Shown here piece after piece: positions 24,261-32,086 of a DNA stretch of 32,086 nt (its first letter is position 1; each line of letters opens with the position of its first letter). The DNA comes from Burkholderiaceae bacterium. Its GTDB lineage: Bacteria; Pseudomonadota; Gammaproteobacteria; Burkholderiales; Burkholderiaceae_D. Below the pieces are notes generated by a model. The model saw nothing but the letters and a program-made list of their open reading frames with translations. It was not told where the DNA came from and made no database searches. The translations under genes were made by a program, and so were the position numbers. The stretch lies in contig JAOASL010000030.1 of the NCBI GenBank assembly GCA_030158675.1, positions 1-32,086 on the forward strand, given 5' to 3'.

Positions 24261-25406
24261 ATGAAATTCAATCGCGCAGTAAATATTGCTGACCTGCGTG
24301 AGGTCGCGCGCCGGCAGTTACCCCGTTCCGTGTTTGGTTTTATCGATGGCGGCGCCCATGACGAACGAACCTTGCGCGACAACGAAGGTGATCTGGCGGC
24401 GATCCGGTTTGCGCCACGCATGCTGGTCGATGTCAGCACGCGTAGTCAGCAGGTGGAAGTGCTGGGCCAGACTCTGAGTTCGCCGATGGTGTTCGGTCCG
24501 ACCGGTATCGCCGGTGTGGTCTGGCCTGAAGGTGACTTGTGCCTGGCGCGTGCGACAGCGGCGAAGGGCATCGGGTTTTGCCAGTCGACCACGTCGAACG
24601 CCAGTATCGAGCAGGTGGCGCAGCGCGGTCGCAAAGGGCAATGGTTTCACCTGTATGTGCAAAAAGATCGCGGGCTGACGAAATCGCTGGTCGATCGCGC
24701 ATGGGACGCCGGTTGCCCGGTGCTGGTGCTGACGGTCGACTTGCCGGTGTCCGGCCCGCGCGAGCGCGATATCCGCAATGGCTTCACTGTGCCACCGCGC
24801 ATCGACCTGTCAAACGTCTTCGATTACGCGAGCAAACTGGGCTGGTTGATGCGCATGGCGAACGCGCCACGCTTCACCTTCGGCAACCTGGATGATCCGA
24901 ACGGCGCGCCGCGCAAGCTGGTGACGCTGGCCGAGCAGATCGCCCGCAACTTCGATGCATCGGTCGGCTGGAAAGACTTCGAACGGCTGCGCAGCGAATG
25001 GAAGGGCAAGCTGGTGATCAAGGGACTGCTGCGCGCCGACGATGCGCGCCGCGCGGCCGAACTTGGTGCCGATGCGGTCGTGGTATCGAACCACGGCGGT
25101 CGCCAGCTGGACAGTGCGCCATCGGCTATCGCCGCGCTGCCGCCGATTGTGCAGGCGGTCGAAGGCAAGATTCCGGTGCTGATGGACGGCGGCATCCGTC
25201 GTGGCAGCGATGTCGTGAAGGCGATCGCGCTTGGGGCATCGGCCTGCATCGTCGGCCGGGCCGGGCTATATGGACTGGCCTCGGCTGGCCAGCCGGGCGT
25301 AGAGCGCGCCATCGATATTCTGCAGCGCGAGATCGATATCACGCTGGCGCTGCTGGGCGTGCCGGATATCCGGCATGTCGATCGCAGTGCGCTGTTTGAG
25401 GCTTGA
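24261..25406 (+). CDS. FMN-dependent alpha-hydroxyacid dehydrogenase (L-lactate/mandelate type)
   Basis: The 381-residue protein is a TIM-barrel FMN enzyme that oxidises an L-2-hydroxyacid (lactate, mandelate or similar) to the 2-oxoacid. Catalytic motifs are present: K254, SNHGGRQLD with base His278 and Arg281, Arg167 (GPRERD) and the phosphate loop DGGIRRGSD. The wording GPTGIAGVVWPEGDL and the DITLALLGVPDI tail resemble (S)-mandelate dehydrogenase (MdlB) more than E. coli LldD. Two normally conserved active-site positions differ: the Tyr of the DY-x-x-GGA segment is Phe27, and the Gln of (W/F)FQLYV is His130. These may alter substrate or oxygen reactivity. AAGGAG lies 8 nt before the ATG. 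A strong hairpin follows the stop. Confidence 0.87.
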   Translation: MKFNRAVNIADLREVARRQLPRSVFGFIDGGAHDERTLRDNEGDLAAIRFAPRMLVDVSTRSQQVEVLGQTLSSPMVFGPTGIAGVVWPEGDLCLARATAAKGIGFCQSTTSNASIEQVAQRGRKGQWFHLYVQKDRGLTKSLVDRAWDAGCPVLVLTVDLPVSGPRERDIRNGFTVPPRIDLSNVFDYASKLGWLMRMANAPRFTFGNLDDPNGAPRKLVTLAEQIARNFDASVGWKDFERLRSEWKGKLVIKGLLRADDARRAAELGADAVVVSNHGGRQLDSAPSAIAALPPIVQAVEGKIPVLMDGGIRRGSDVVKAIALGASACIVGRAGLYGLASAGQPGVERAIDILQREIDITLALLGVPDIRHVDRSALFEA

Positions 25407-25448
25407 AACCGGTGCCTGAAACTTTCATGCCCGACTGATATCCGAAGA

Positions 25449-25478
25449 AAACGGCAGCGCGTTCCCGCGCTGCCGTTT
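25449..25478. terminator. Bidirectional-type terminator after the hydroxyacid dehydrogenase
   Basis: A perfect 13-bp stem, AAACGGCAGCGCG (25449-25461) with CGCGCTGCCGTTT (25466-25478), has a TTCC loop. The plus strand continues TTTCATTGG. The ribosome-binding site of the next gene starts directly after it. Confidence 0.8.
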
Positions 25479-25492
25479 CATTGGAGAACGGC

Positions 25493-25810
25493 ATGTCCCA
25501 GCACAGCAAAAAACACGGCGCGGCCGCGCCGGCAAGTCCGCATCCCCCACACGAAGACAATCCGGTCTCGATCACGCCGAAAGATGTCGAGCCCGGCGAT
25601 GCGACCGCTCAGGATCAGTTCGAGCGTCGGCTTGATTCGCCGGATCCGGACGAGAGGCAGCAGGATCTGCTCGACGATGCGATCGAGCTGTCGTTTCCCG
25701 CCAGCGATCCGCCGTCGGTAGCCGGTGGTGTGACGCGCATTGAAAAATCACCGCATTCGGAGCAGTCACCAGAGCCAGCACCAGCGCCTGCGCCGAGTAC
25801 CGGTCACTGA
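25493..25810 (+). CDS. Small disordered protein with SFPASDPPS motif
   Basis: The 105-residue hydrophilic protein is rich in Pro, Ser, Asp, Glu and His and probably disordered. Its centre carries DDAIELSFPASDPPSV, a motif I know from many small uncharacterised proteobacterial proteins, where it usually follows an acidic helix as it does here (DERQQDLLDDAIE). The function is unknown. The start at 25493 follows TTGGAG at good spacing; an in-frame ATG at 25481 would sit before that site. The tail is repetitive (SPEPAPAPAPS). Confidence 0.75.
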   Translation: MSQHSKKHGAAAPASPHPPHEDNPVSITPKDVEPGDATAQDQFERRLDSPDPDERQQDLLDDAIELSFPASDPPSVAGGVTRIEKSPHSEQSPEPAPAPAPSTGH

Positions 25811-25899
25811 AGCTCCGGGCCAGCCAAGCGTTGATTCGGGACGTTGCGTTCGGCGAGTTGTCGAGTTCTGTTCCACGATGCCTGTAGCTGCTTCCGCTG

Positions 25900-27084
25900 C
25901 TACGTCAGCAATCGGGTCCGCATCGCCACTACCGCGATCACAGCCGCCAGAACGCCGACGAAACCGATGGCTGCCTGCAAACCGATTCCCTGTGCGATCG
26001 CACCCAGCAACGGCGGCCCCATCAGGCTGCCGCTATAGGCCATTGTCGCCACCCCGGCCAGCGCCACCGTGCCTTCGCGGCCGGCCGCGCTGAACACGAA
26101 CGGGAATATCAGCGCCAGTCCTGCGCCGGCGACTGCGAAACCAGCCAGCGCCATCAGCGGCCCGGGTGCAAAGACCGCGCCCAACAATCCGGCGGCGGCC
26201 AGCAAGGCGCCACTGCCTACCAGCCTGCGCGCGCCGAAGCGTTCCTTCAGGCCGTCGCCGGCAAGGCGCGCCAACAGCATCATCGTCGAGAATGCCGTCA
26301 GCGACAGCGGCGCCATCCCGTCCGACGCGCCGAAATGATCTTTCATGAAAATTCCGGCCCAGTCGGCGATGCTGCCTTCGGCGATTGCACCGAGCAGGCC
26401 AAGCGTGCCCAGCATCGCCAGCCGGCCGCGCGGCAATACGAACGCCTTCTTTGCGATGGCTTCACCGCCGTCATCCGGCAACCGGCGCACGCCCGCCGGC
26501 AGCAGCAGCGCGAACGGTACGCTAAGCAGTGCGAAGTGCTGTAACGGCGTCACCTGCAGCGCGGCCATGCCGCTGCCCAGCGTGACGCCGGCCAGCCCGC
26601 CCGCACACGCGCAGGCATGCAGCATCGACATGCGTGACTTGCCGCTGGCCGCTTCTTGTTTTGCTGCTACCGCGTTCATGCCGACATCGTAAGTGCTGGC
26701 GAACAGACCCAGCATCAGCACCGCTGCCATCAGCAGCGGCATGTTCGGTGCCGCTGCGATCGCCAACAACACGGCCAGCAGCACCAGTCCGGAAATCAGC
26801 AAAGTGCGCCGGCCGCCAAAGCGTGCCATCAGCCGCGACGATAGCGGAAAAGACAGCACCGCGCCCAGCCCGCCCATCAGCAGCACGAATGACAATTGCG
26901 CGTGCGACACCTGCACGCCGTCACGCAAGGCCGGGATGCGTCCGACCCACGAACCCATCAGTACGCCGAACCAGGCGAACAAGACGGGTAACGCAATGCG
27001 CTGCAGTCGCGGCAAACGAAGGGTTGTCCCAGCGCAGTCCGGCAGTGAGAGAACGGAAGCGGGCAAGGCGGAGGTCACGGGCAT
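25900..27084 (-). CDS. MFS transporter, YbjJ/fucose-permease-like
   Basis: The 394-residue inner-membrane protein has about 12 hydrophobic helices. The GRIPALRDGVQVSHAQLSFV segment after helix 1 and the FGGRRTL loop, together with ASTYDVGMNAVAAKQE in helix 4, match the YbjJ-like group of MFS transporters. The direction and substrate of this group are not well established; an exporter or sugar-type permease is possible. It is a single gene converging on the SFPASDPP gene. Its start at 27084 (GTG or later starts are not needed) leaves a 228-bp region shared with the divergent sugar operon. Confidence 0.82.
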   Translation of the reverse strand: MPVTSALPASVLSLPDCAGTTLRLPRLQRIALPVLFAWFGVLMGSWVGRIPALRDGVQVSHAQLSFVLLMGGLGAVLSFPLSSRLMARFGGRRTLLISGLVLLAVLLAIAAAPNMPLLMAAVLMLGLFASTYDVGMNAVAAKQEAASGKSRMSMLHACACAGGLAGVTLGSGMAALQVTPLQHFALLSVPFALLLPAGVRRLPDDGGEAIAKKAFVLPRGRLAMLGTLGLLGAIAEGSIADWAGIFMKDHFGASDGMAPLSLTAFSTMMLLARLAGDGLKERFGARRLVGSGALLAAAGLLGAVFAPGPLMALAGFAVAGAGLALIFPFVFSAAGREGTVALAGVATMAYSGSLMGPPLLGAIAQGIGLQAAIGFVGVLAAVIAVVAMRTRLLT

Positions 27085-27312
27085 GGCGGCTCAGGAATTT
27101 TCTGTAAGGAATATTCCCTTGGTTCGTGGCTTAAGGAAATAGTTTCTGTAAGGCAGAAAATTTTTCTTTGCCGCACTTCCGCCCTGTATTCCCTTTGGGT
27201 TTGCAGCAAGGTCACGATGCTGGCTTGAGCTTGGGCAAGCCAGCGGATCGAACACGGTGGGCTATTGCGCGGTCTTAATTACTTAGCAGCCGTTCAATTT
27301 CCTACCGGAGCC
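27085..27312. promoter_or_regulatory. Divergent region upstream of the galactofuranose operon
   Basis: This region contains an 11-bp direct repeat TTTCTGTAAGG at 27099-27109 and 27143-27153 (44 bp apart, about four helical turns), the palindrome GGAATATTCC at 27108-27117, and a 9-bp-stem hairpin at 27219-27244 (GCTGGCTTG with CAAGCCAGC). It probably holds promoters for the MFS gene and the sugar operon. The regulator is unknown. Confidence 0.45.
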
Positions 27313-28512
27313 ATGGAAACTCTTTTCGTGTTTTCCCATTTGCGCTGGGATTTCGTGTTCCAGCGGCCGCAACAGCTGATGTCCCGGCTGGCGCGGCACT
27401 ACCGGATATTTTTTATTGAAGAGCCGGTGGCCGGCGCGCAGGAGGACGCTGTGTGGCAAACCAGCCAGCCGCTGCCGCAACTGACAGTGCTGCGGCCCCA
27501 GTTGCCTGCGCCGTATCCGCGATCGCCGGAGGCATCGTCAGACTTGTCGCCGCCTTCATTATCGAATTCATCATCGACATCATTCCGCGGCCTCGGCTGG
27601 CATGACAGCGTTCCGCTGCGTGAACTGCTAGGCAGCCTCGCGCAACGACATCCGCGACATCTTGCCTGGCTGTACACGCCGATGGCGACCCCTTTGCTTG
27701 CGGCGCTCGATCCGGAAGTGGTGGTCTACGACTGTATGGACGAGCTGTCGGCCTTCCTTTACCCGCCGTCCGGACTGATCGAACAGGAGCGGGCCCTGTT
27801 TGCCCGCGCCGACCTGGTGTTCGCCGGCGGCCCGAGTCTGTACGCCGCCAAGCGGCGGCTGCATCGCCATGTGTATTGCTTTCCAAGCAGCGTCGACGTT
27901 GCGCATTTCCGCCAGGCGCTCGACCGCAACATCGCGCATCCTGCGTATCGCTCGTTACCCGGCCCGAAGCTCGGTTTTTTCGGCGTGCTCGACGAACGCT
28001 TCGATGCCACGCTGGTGGCTGCACTGGCTGACAGTGAGCCGGCCTGGCAGATCGTGCTTGTTGGCCCGGTCGCTAAGATCGACCCGGCCGGTCTGCCGCA
28101 GCGGCCGAATATTCACTATGCAGGGCAACAGTCGTATGCCGCCCTGCCGACCTTTCTCGCCGGCTGGGACCTGTGCCTGCTGCCATTCGCGTTGAATGAC
28201 GCGACTCGCTTTATCAGTCCGACCAAGTCGCTGGAGTACATGGCGGCCGAGCTGCCGGTTGTCGGTACCGCAGTGCCGGATGTCGTCAGCCAGCATGCGG
28301 ACGTGGTGGCGATTGCACACACGCCGGCGGAATTCATTGAGCAATGCCGGCACACGCTGGCGATGCCGGCGGCCCTACGCCATCAGATGATCCGGCAGAT
28401 GCGCGCCAAGCTGGCCGCGACCTCATGGGACACGACGGCCGATGCGATGCGCCGGCTGCTGCGTCAGTTCGGCCGCACACGGGCCGGGCTGGAACTGGGC
28501 GGCGCGGGATGA
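27313..28512 (+). CDS. Glycosyltransferase of the galactofuranose operon
   Basis: The 399-residue protein is a GT-B type glycosyltransferase. The opening METLFVFSHLRWDFVFQRPQ is typical of a group encoded next to UDP-galactopyranose mutase. VVYDCMDELSAF, the segment KLGFFGVLDERFD, and the donor-site region ISPTKSLEYMAAELPVVGT near the C-terminus support the fold. It probably transfers a sugar, perhaps galactofuranose, to a surface polysaccharide or lipid. The start at 27313 is where similarity begins; GGAG lies unusually close, and an upstream TTG start at 27265 is less likely. A Ser-rich, lower-GC insert (about residues 75-92, SSDLSPPSLSNSSST) looks like a local expansion. The stop overlaps the next ATG (ATGA). 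Confidence 0.85.
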   Translation: METLFVFSHLRWDFVFQRPQQLMSRLARHYRIFFIEEPVAGAQEDAVWQTSQPLPQLTVLRPQLPAPYPRSPEASSDLSPPSLSNSSSTSFRGLGWHDSVPLRELLGSLAQRHPRHLAWLYTPMATPLLAALDPEVVVYDCMDELSAFLYPPSGLIEQERALFARADLVFAGGPSLYAAKRRLHRHVYCFPSSVDVAHFRQALDRNIAHPAYRSLPGPKLGFFGVLDERFDATLVAALADSEPAWQIVLVGPVAKIDPAGLPQRPNIHYAGQQSYAALPTFLAGWDLCLLPFALNDATRFISPTKSLEYMAAELPVVGTAVPDVVSQHADVVAIAHTPAEFIEQCRHTLAMPAALRHQMIRQMRAKLAATSWDTTADAMRRLLRQFGRTRAGLELGGAG

Positions 28513-30734
28513 GTGATGGACTGGCATTGTGGGGCGGGGTGGAATGCACGGTCAATCGTGTGCATGACCGCTACTTCAGTCAACTTGAGCGCAACGGCCA
28601 TCTGCTGCGCGCCGGTGACCTTGATCGCTTCGCCTCATTGGGCATACGGGCGCTGCGCTATCCGGTGCTATGGGAGCTGGTTGCGCCGGCCGGACCGGCA
28701 TCAGCCGACTGGCGCTGGCCAGACGAGCGGCTGGTTGCTCTGCAGAGGCTCGGCATCGATGCCATCGTCGGGCTGGTTCATCACGGCAGCGGGCCGCGCA
28801 GCACCCACCTGCTCGATCCCGACTTCCCCGAGCGACTGGCCGAGTATGCGGGCGCGGTCGCGGCGCGCTATCCATGGGTGACGCGTTACACCCCGGTCAA
28901 TGAACCACTCACCACCGCGCGCTTCGCCGGCCTGTATGGCTGCTGGTATCCGCATGCGCGCGACGACACGAGCTTCGTTCGCGCCGTGCTGAATCAGTGC
29001 CGCGGCGTCGTGCTGGCGATGCAGGCGATACGCCAGATCAATCCCGCCGCGCAGCTGCTGCAGACCGATGATCTCGGCAAGACCTACGGCACCTCGACGC
29101 TGACACCCATTATCGATTTCTATAATGAACGCCGCTGGCTGGCCTGGGATCTGCTCTGTGGGCGCGTCGGCCCCGGACATCCGCTGTGGAACGACCTGCT
29201 CGCCACTGGTGTGCCAGAGCGCGAGTTTGCATGGTTCGGCGAACATCCTTGCGTACCGGACCTGCTCGGCGTGAACTACTACATCACCAGCGAGCGCTGG
29301 CTGGACCACCATATCGAACGCTATCCCGAATCGCACGTCGGCCAATACCGCGGCCAGCGGATCGCGGATATCGAGACGCCACGCGCCTTCGCGGTGCCGA
29401 CACCCGGCATCGCGCCACTCCTGCGCGAAGCGTGGCAACGCTACCGCATTCCGCTGGCCGTCACCGAGGTCCACATCGATGCGCAGCGCGAGGACCAGTT
29501 GCGCTGGCTCTACGAAATATGGCGCAGCGCGGAGCGCGTGCGCAGCGAAGGCGCCGACGTGCGTGCCGTCACCGCATGGGCACTGCTTGGCTCATTCGAC
29601 TGGAACACTTTGGTCACCGTCGAGCAGGGCTATTACGAGCCGGGTCCGCTGGACGTCCGTTCGTCGCCGCCGCGCCCGACCGCCGTGGCGACACTGATGC
29701 GCGAGCTCGCGAGCGGACGCAGGCCGTCGCATCCGGTACTGCTGGGTGACGGCTGGTGGCGGCGGCCGGGCCGCTTCCTGTGCCCGCCCGTGTCGATCGA
29801 GGCGATGGACGACTGGGTGTCGCCGCATCCGCCACTGGCGCGTAGCGCGCAACCGCTGCTGGTGGTCGGCGCGGCCGGCACGCTGGGCCGCGCGTTTGCG
29901 CGCATCTGCAGCGTGCGCAACCTGGCGTTCCGGCTGTTGGACCGTGCGCAACTCGATATCGCCGACGCGCCTGCCGTCGAGCACGCCATCCGCGAGCACC
30001 GGCCGTGGGCCATCGTCAACGCTTGTGGCTATGTGCGCGTCGACGAAGCCGAAGCCGAGCCTGAACGCTGTCATCGAGAAAATACGCTGGGGTCGGTGGT
30101 GCTCGCGATCGCCTGCGCCCGGCACGGGCTGCGGCTGCTCACGTTCTCCAGCGACCTGGTGTTTGGCGGCGAACGCCGCAGTCCGTATGTCGAGAGCGAT
30201 GCGGTCGCGCCGCTCGGCGTGTACGGGCGCACCAAGGCCGAGGCCGAGTGCCGGGTGCTGGCGATCGATCCCTCCGCGCTAGTGGTGCGCACCAGCGCAT
30301 TTTTCGGTCCGTGGGATAGCGTGAATTTCGTGTCGCTCGCCTTGGGCGCGCTGTCACAGGGGCGCCCGTTCGTCGCAGCGTCTGACCAGATCGTGTCGCC
30401 GACCTACGTGCCTGACCTCGTGCATGCCTCACTGAATTTGCTGATCGATGGCGAGCAGGGCATCTGGCACCTCGCCAACCGCGACGCGCTGAGCTGGGCG
30501 CAGCTGGCGCGCAAGGCAGCGCGAATGGCGGGCGTTCCGACGACTCTGCTGCAGGAGCGCCCGGTGGCGTTGCTGCACAGCCCGGCGCGTCGCCCGGCCT
30601 ACAGCGCGCTGGACAGCGAGCGCGGGCGGCACATGCCGGCGCTGGAAGATGCGCTGGTGCGCTATCTGCACCTGCGCGCGCAGGCGGCCGAGGAAGACGA
30701 GACCGGCCTCGAGCCGCTGCAGGGACGCATGTGA
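28509..30734 (+). CDS. Fusion: GH1-like glycoside hydrolase with RmlD-type sugar-nucleotide reductase
   Basis: The 741-residue protein joins two enzymes. Residues about 1-400 are a family 1 glycosidase-like TIM barrel with TPVNEP (acid/base E132), GVNYY, and VTEVH (nucleophile E320). Residues about 450-730 are an SDR of the dTDP-4-dehydrorhamnose reductase (RmlD) type: nucleotide loop GAAGTLG (454-460), SSDLVFGG, catalytic Y572-x-x-x-K576 and SPTYVPDLV. The linker around 400-450 is Pro/Trp/Arg-rich. Both halves retain key residues. I infer a surface-glycan role from the flanking glycosyltransferase and UDP-galactopyranose mutase genes; whether the hydrolase half cleaves or transfers a sugar is unknown. 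The start at 28509 shares ATGA with the upstream gene; the reading frame is open further upstream only by chance. Confidence 0.87.
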   Translation: MSDGLALWGGVECTVNRVHDRYFSQLERNGHLLRAGDLDRFASLGIRALRYPVLWELVAPAGPASADWRWPDERLVALQRLGIDAIVGLVHHGSGPRSTHLLDPDFPERLAEYAGAVAARYPWVTRYTPVNEPLTTARFAGLYGCWYPHARDDTSFVRAVLNQCRGVVLAMQAIRQINPAAQLLQTDDLGKTYGTSTLTPIIDFYNERRWLAWDLLCGRVGPGHPLWNDLLATGVPEREFAWFGEHPCVPDLLGVNYYITSERWLDHHIERYPESHVGQYRGQRIADIETPRAFAVPTPGIAPLLREAWQRYRIPLAVTEVHIDAQREDQLRWLYEIWRSAERVRSEGADVRAVTAWALLGSFDWNTLVTVEQGYYEPGPLDVRSSPPRPTAVATLMRELASGRRPSHPVLLGDGWWRRPGRFLCPPVSIEAMDDWVSPHPPLARSAQPLLVVGAAGTLGRAFARICSVRNLAFRLLDRAQLDIADAPAVEHAIREHRPWAIVNACGYVRVDEAEAEPERCHRENTLGSVVLAIACARHGLRLLTFSSDLVFGGERRSPYVESDAVAPLGVYGRTKAEAECRVLAIDPSALVVRTSAFFGPWDSVNFVSLALGALSQGRPFVAASDQIVSPTYVPDLVHASLNLLIDGEQGIWHLANRDALSWAQLARKAARMAGVPTTLLQERPVALLHSPARRPAYSALDSERGRHMPALEDALVRYLHLRAQAAEEDETGLEPLQGRM

Positions 30735-30792
30735 GCGGGCGGCGACAGCTACTAGTCAGCTACAGCGCGCGACGGGGAAAGGACAGCTTACG

Positions 30793-31938
30793 ATGGCACG
30801 CATAGCGGTGGCTGGCGCCGGCTTTTCCGGCGCCGTGATTGCGCATGAACTGGCACGCGCGGGACACACGATCGACGTGTTCGAGCCGCGACCGCATGTG
30901 GCCGGTAACTGCCATACCGAGCGCGATTCCGGTAGCGGCATTCTGCTGCATCGCTACGGGCCGCATATTTTTCATACCGATAATGAACGTGTGTGGAATT
31001 ACGTGCGTCGCTTCGACGAGTTCATGCCGTTCACGAATCGTGTGAAGGCCGTCGTGCGCGCGCAGGTGTACTCGATGCCGGTCAATCTGCATACGATCAA
31101 TCAGTTTTTCGGCCAATGCCTGGGCCCCGCTGACGCGCGTGCTTTCCTCGCTGCGCAGGCCGAGCGACCGGCCGGCGAGCCGCGTAATTTCGAGGAGCAG
31201 GCACTGGCCGGCATGGGGCGCGCGCTGTATGAGGCCTTCTTTCGTGGCTATACGCAGAAGCAGTGGGGCAGGGCGCCGTCCGAGCTGCCGGCCAGCGTGC
31301 TAAAGCGCTTGCCACTGCGATTCAGTTATGACGACAACTATTACGCCAGTCGCTGGCAGGGCCTGCCGCGCCATGGTTACACGCGCATCGTCGAGCGCAT
31401 GCTGGATGCGCGTGGCATACGCGTGCACCTCGGCATACCGTTCACGCGGGCCATGTGCGCCGGTTACGCGCGAGTGTTCTACAGCGGACCGATTGATGCC
31501 TGGTTCGACCACGCCGACGGACGGCTGGGCTATCGCACGCTGGACTTCAGCTTCGAGCGCCACGACGGTGACTTCCAGGGCAATGCGGTGATCAATTACT
31601 GCGACTCCGACGTTCCATGGACCCGTATCGCCGAGCACAAGCATTTCGCGCCGTGGGAGACGCATCAGGCGACCATCATCAGCCGCGAGCACAGCCGGAG
31701 TTGCGAACCGGCCGACACACCTTACTATCCGCTGCGACTGGCAACGGAGAAGGCCCTGCTGGCGCGCTATGTCGAGCGCGCGCGCGCGGAGGCGAAGGTC
31801 AGCTTTGTCGGGCGGCTCGGCACTTACCGCTATCTCGACATGCATGTGACCATTGCCGAAGCGCTGGCCTGGGCCGATCGCTGCAAGGCCGAGGGTCCAT
31901 CGAATCTGCCGGCATTCAACGTCGACCCGCTCAGCTAG
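30793..31938 (+). CDS. glf: UDP-galactopyranose mutase
   Basis: The 381-residue flavoenzyme converts UDP-galactopyranose to UDP-galactofuranose, the donor for galactofuranose in surface glycans. Its marks are the FAD loop GAGFSG (8-13), GNCHTE, YGPHIFHT, FFRGYTQKQWG, SRWQGLPRHGYT, and RLGTYRYLDMH toward the end, all characteristic of bacterial Glf. Length is normal. The start at 30793 is preceded by AAGGA at about 10 nt and followed at once by the dinucleotide fold; the 48 upstream in-frame codons are not related. It lies 58 bp after the GH1-RmlD gene in the same operon. It is the last gene of the window. Confidence 0.93.
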   Translation: MARIAVAGAGFSGAVIAHELARAGHTIDVFEPRPHVAGNCHTERDSGSGILLHRYGPHIFHTDNERVWNYVRRFDEFMPFTNRVKAVVRAQVYSMPVNLHTINQFFGQCLGPADARAFLAAQAERPAGEPRNFEEQALAGMGRALYEAFFRGYTQKQWGRAPSELPASVLKRLPLRFSYDDNYYASRWQGLPRHGYTRIVERMLDARGIRVHLGIPFTRAMCAGYARVFYSGPIDAWFDHADGRLGYRTLDFSFERHDGDFQGNAVINYCDSDVPWTRIAEHKHFAPWETHQATIISREHSRSCEPADTPYYPLRLATEKALLARYVERARAEAKVSFVGRLGTYRYLDMHVTIAEALAWADRCKAEGPSNLPAFNVDPLS

Positions 31939-31981
31939 CGGCCTGACTGCGTACGCGCCGGGCATCGGCTCGATATGCATC

Positions 31982-32006
31982 AAGCCGGCCTGTCGCGCGG
32001 GCTTTT
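31982..32006 (+). terminator. Possible weak terminator after glf
   Basis: AAGCC (31982-31986) can pair with GGCTT (32000-32004), followed by TT and ACTG. The stem is short and the loop GC-rich, so this is a weak call. Confidence 0.3.
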
Positions 32007-32045
32007 ACTGTGCAATCAGCGCAGCCATGGCGCGTAGCGATAACG

Positions 32046-32086
32046 CACAACGACAGCCCACAACGACAGCCCACAACGACAGCCCA
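32046..32086. repeat. 13-bp tandem repeat running off the window end
   Basis: The unit CACAACGACAGCC is repeated three times exactly (32046-32058, 32059-32071, 32072-32084), and CA of a fourth copy ends the window. The true copy number is unknown. Confidence 0.9.

Noticed and set aside
23714-24439. 241-residue minus-strand open frame over the start of the hydroxyacid dehydrogenase
   Set aside because: It overlaps the well-supported plus-strand gene and its ribosome-binding site, and its sequence has no domain-like pattern.

Overview
The window looks like a chromosomal segment of a GC-rich betaproteobacterium, probably Burkholderiales and possibly Oxalobacteraceae. The basis is the gene families present, the PqqA peptide type and the codon bias. 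This is inference, because no rRNA or marker gene is present. No tRNA, rRNA, CRISPR array or complete insertion sequence was seen.

Layout. The left edge (1-353) holds a terminator and the C-terminal remnant of a tyrosine integrase. Positions 403-2480 (minus) encode a three-heme membrane cytochrome c and a diheme cytochrome c with overlapping stop and start. Diverging from them, 2812-6470 (plus) is a two-gene operon: an aromatic-acid-type MFS transporter and a self-sufficient P450 of the CYP116B architecture (P450, FMN reductase and 2Fe-2S in one chain). The intergenic region between them is rich in inverted repeats. Next come a DUF2237 gene and a CorA-type transporter (minus, 6492-7830), a FadL-type outer-membrane channel (plus, 8107-9375) and a Tat-exported molybdenum hydroxylase large subunit without its Fe-S subunit (minus, 9414-11567). 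Then follow an unrecognised AT-richer gene with a duplicated domain around a Pro/Gln/Met linker (11671-13113), a NERD nuclease-SF1 helicase (13312-14952), rmuC and a small exported protein.

The centre (16972-21722) is a PQQ locus. A 24-residue pqqA gene (19340-19414) with its own terminator is followed on the same strand by a TonB-dependent receptor that closely resembles the PQQ importer PqqU (YncD). A NarL-type histidine kinase and response regulator pair diverges from pqqA. No pqqB, C, D or E and no quinoprotein dehydrogenase lies in the window. PQQ precursor supply and PQQ uptake therefore sit together, and the multiheme cytochromes at the left could serve a quinoprotein or the molybdenum enzyme.

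The right part holds a YXWGXW-repeat exported protein, a GAF-EAL c-di-GMP phosphodiesterase, a small hypothetical protein, an FMN alpha-hydroxyacid dehydrogenase with two unusual active-site positions, a small disordered protein with the SFPASDPPS motif and a YbjJ-like MFS transporter. It ends with a three-gene surface-sugar operon: a glycosyltransferase, a fused GH1 hydrolase-RmlD reductase, and UDP-galactopyranose mutase (27313-31938). A 13-bp tandem repeat runs off the right end.

Taken together, the left and middle genes suggest uptake and periplasmic or cytoplasmic oxidation of aromatic or hydrophobic compounds (FadL channel, AAHS transporter, P450, molybdenum hydroxylase, hydroxyacid dehydrogenase). 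The right end suggests galactofuranose-containing surface glycans. Substrates are not determined by the sequence.
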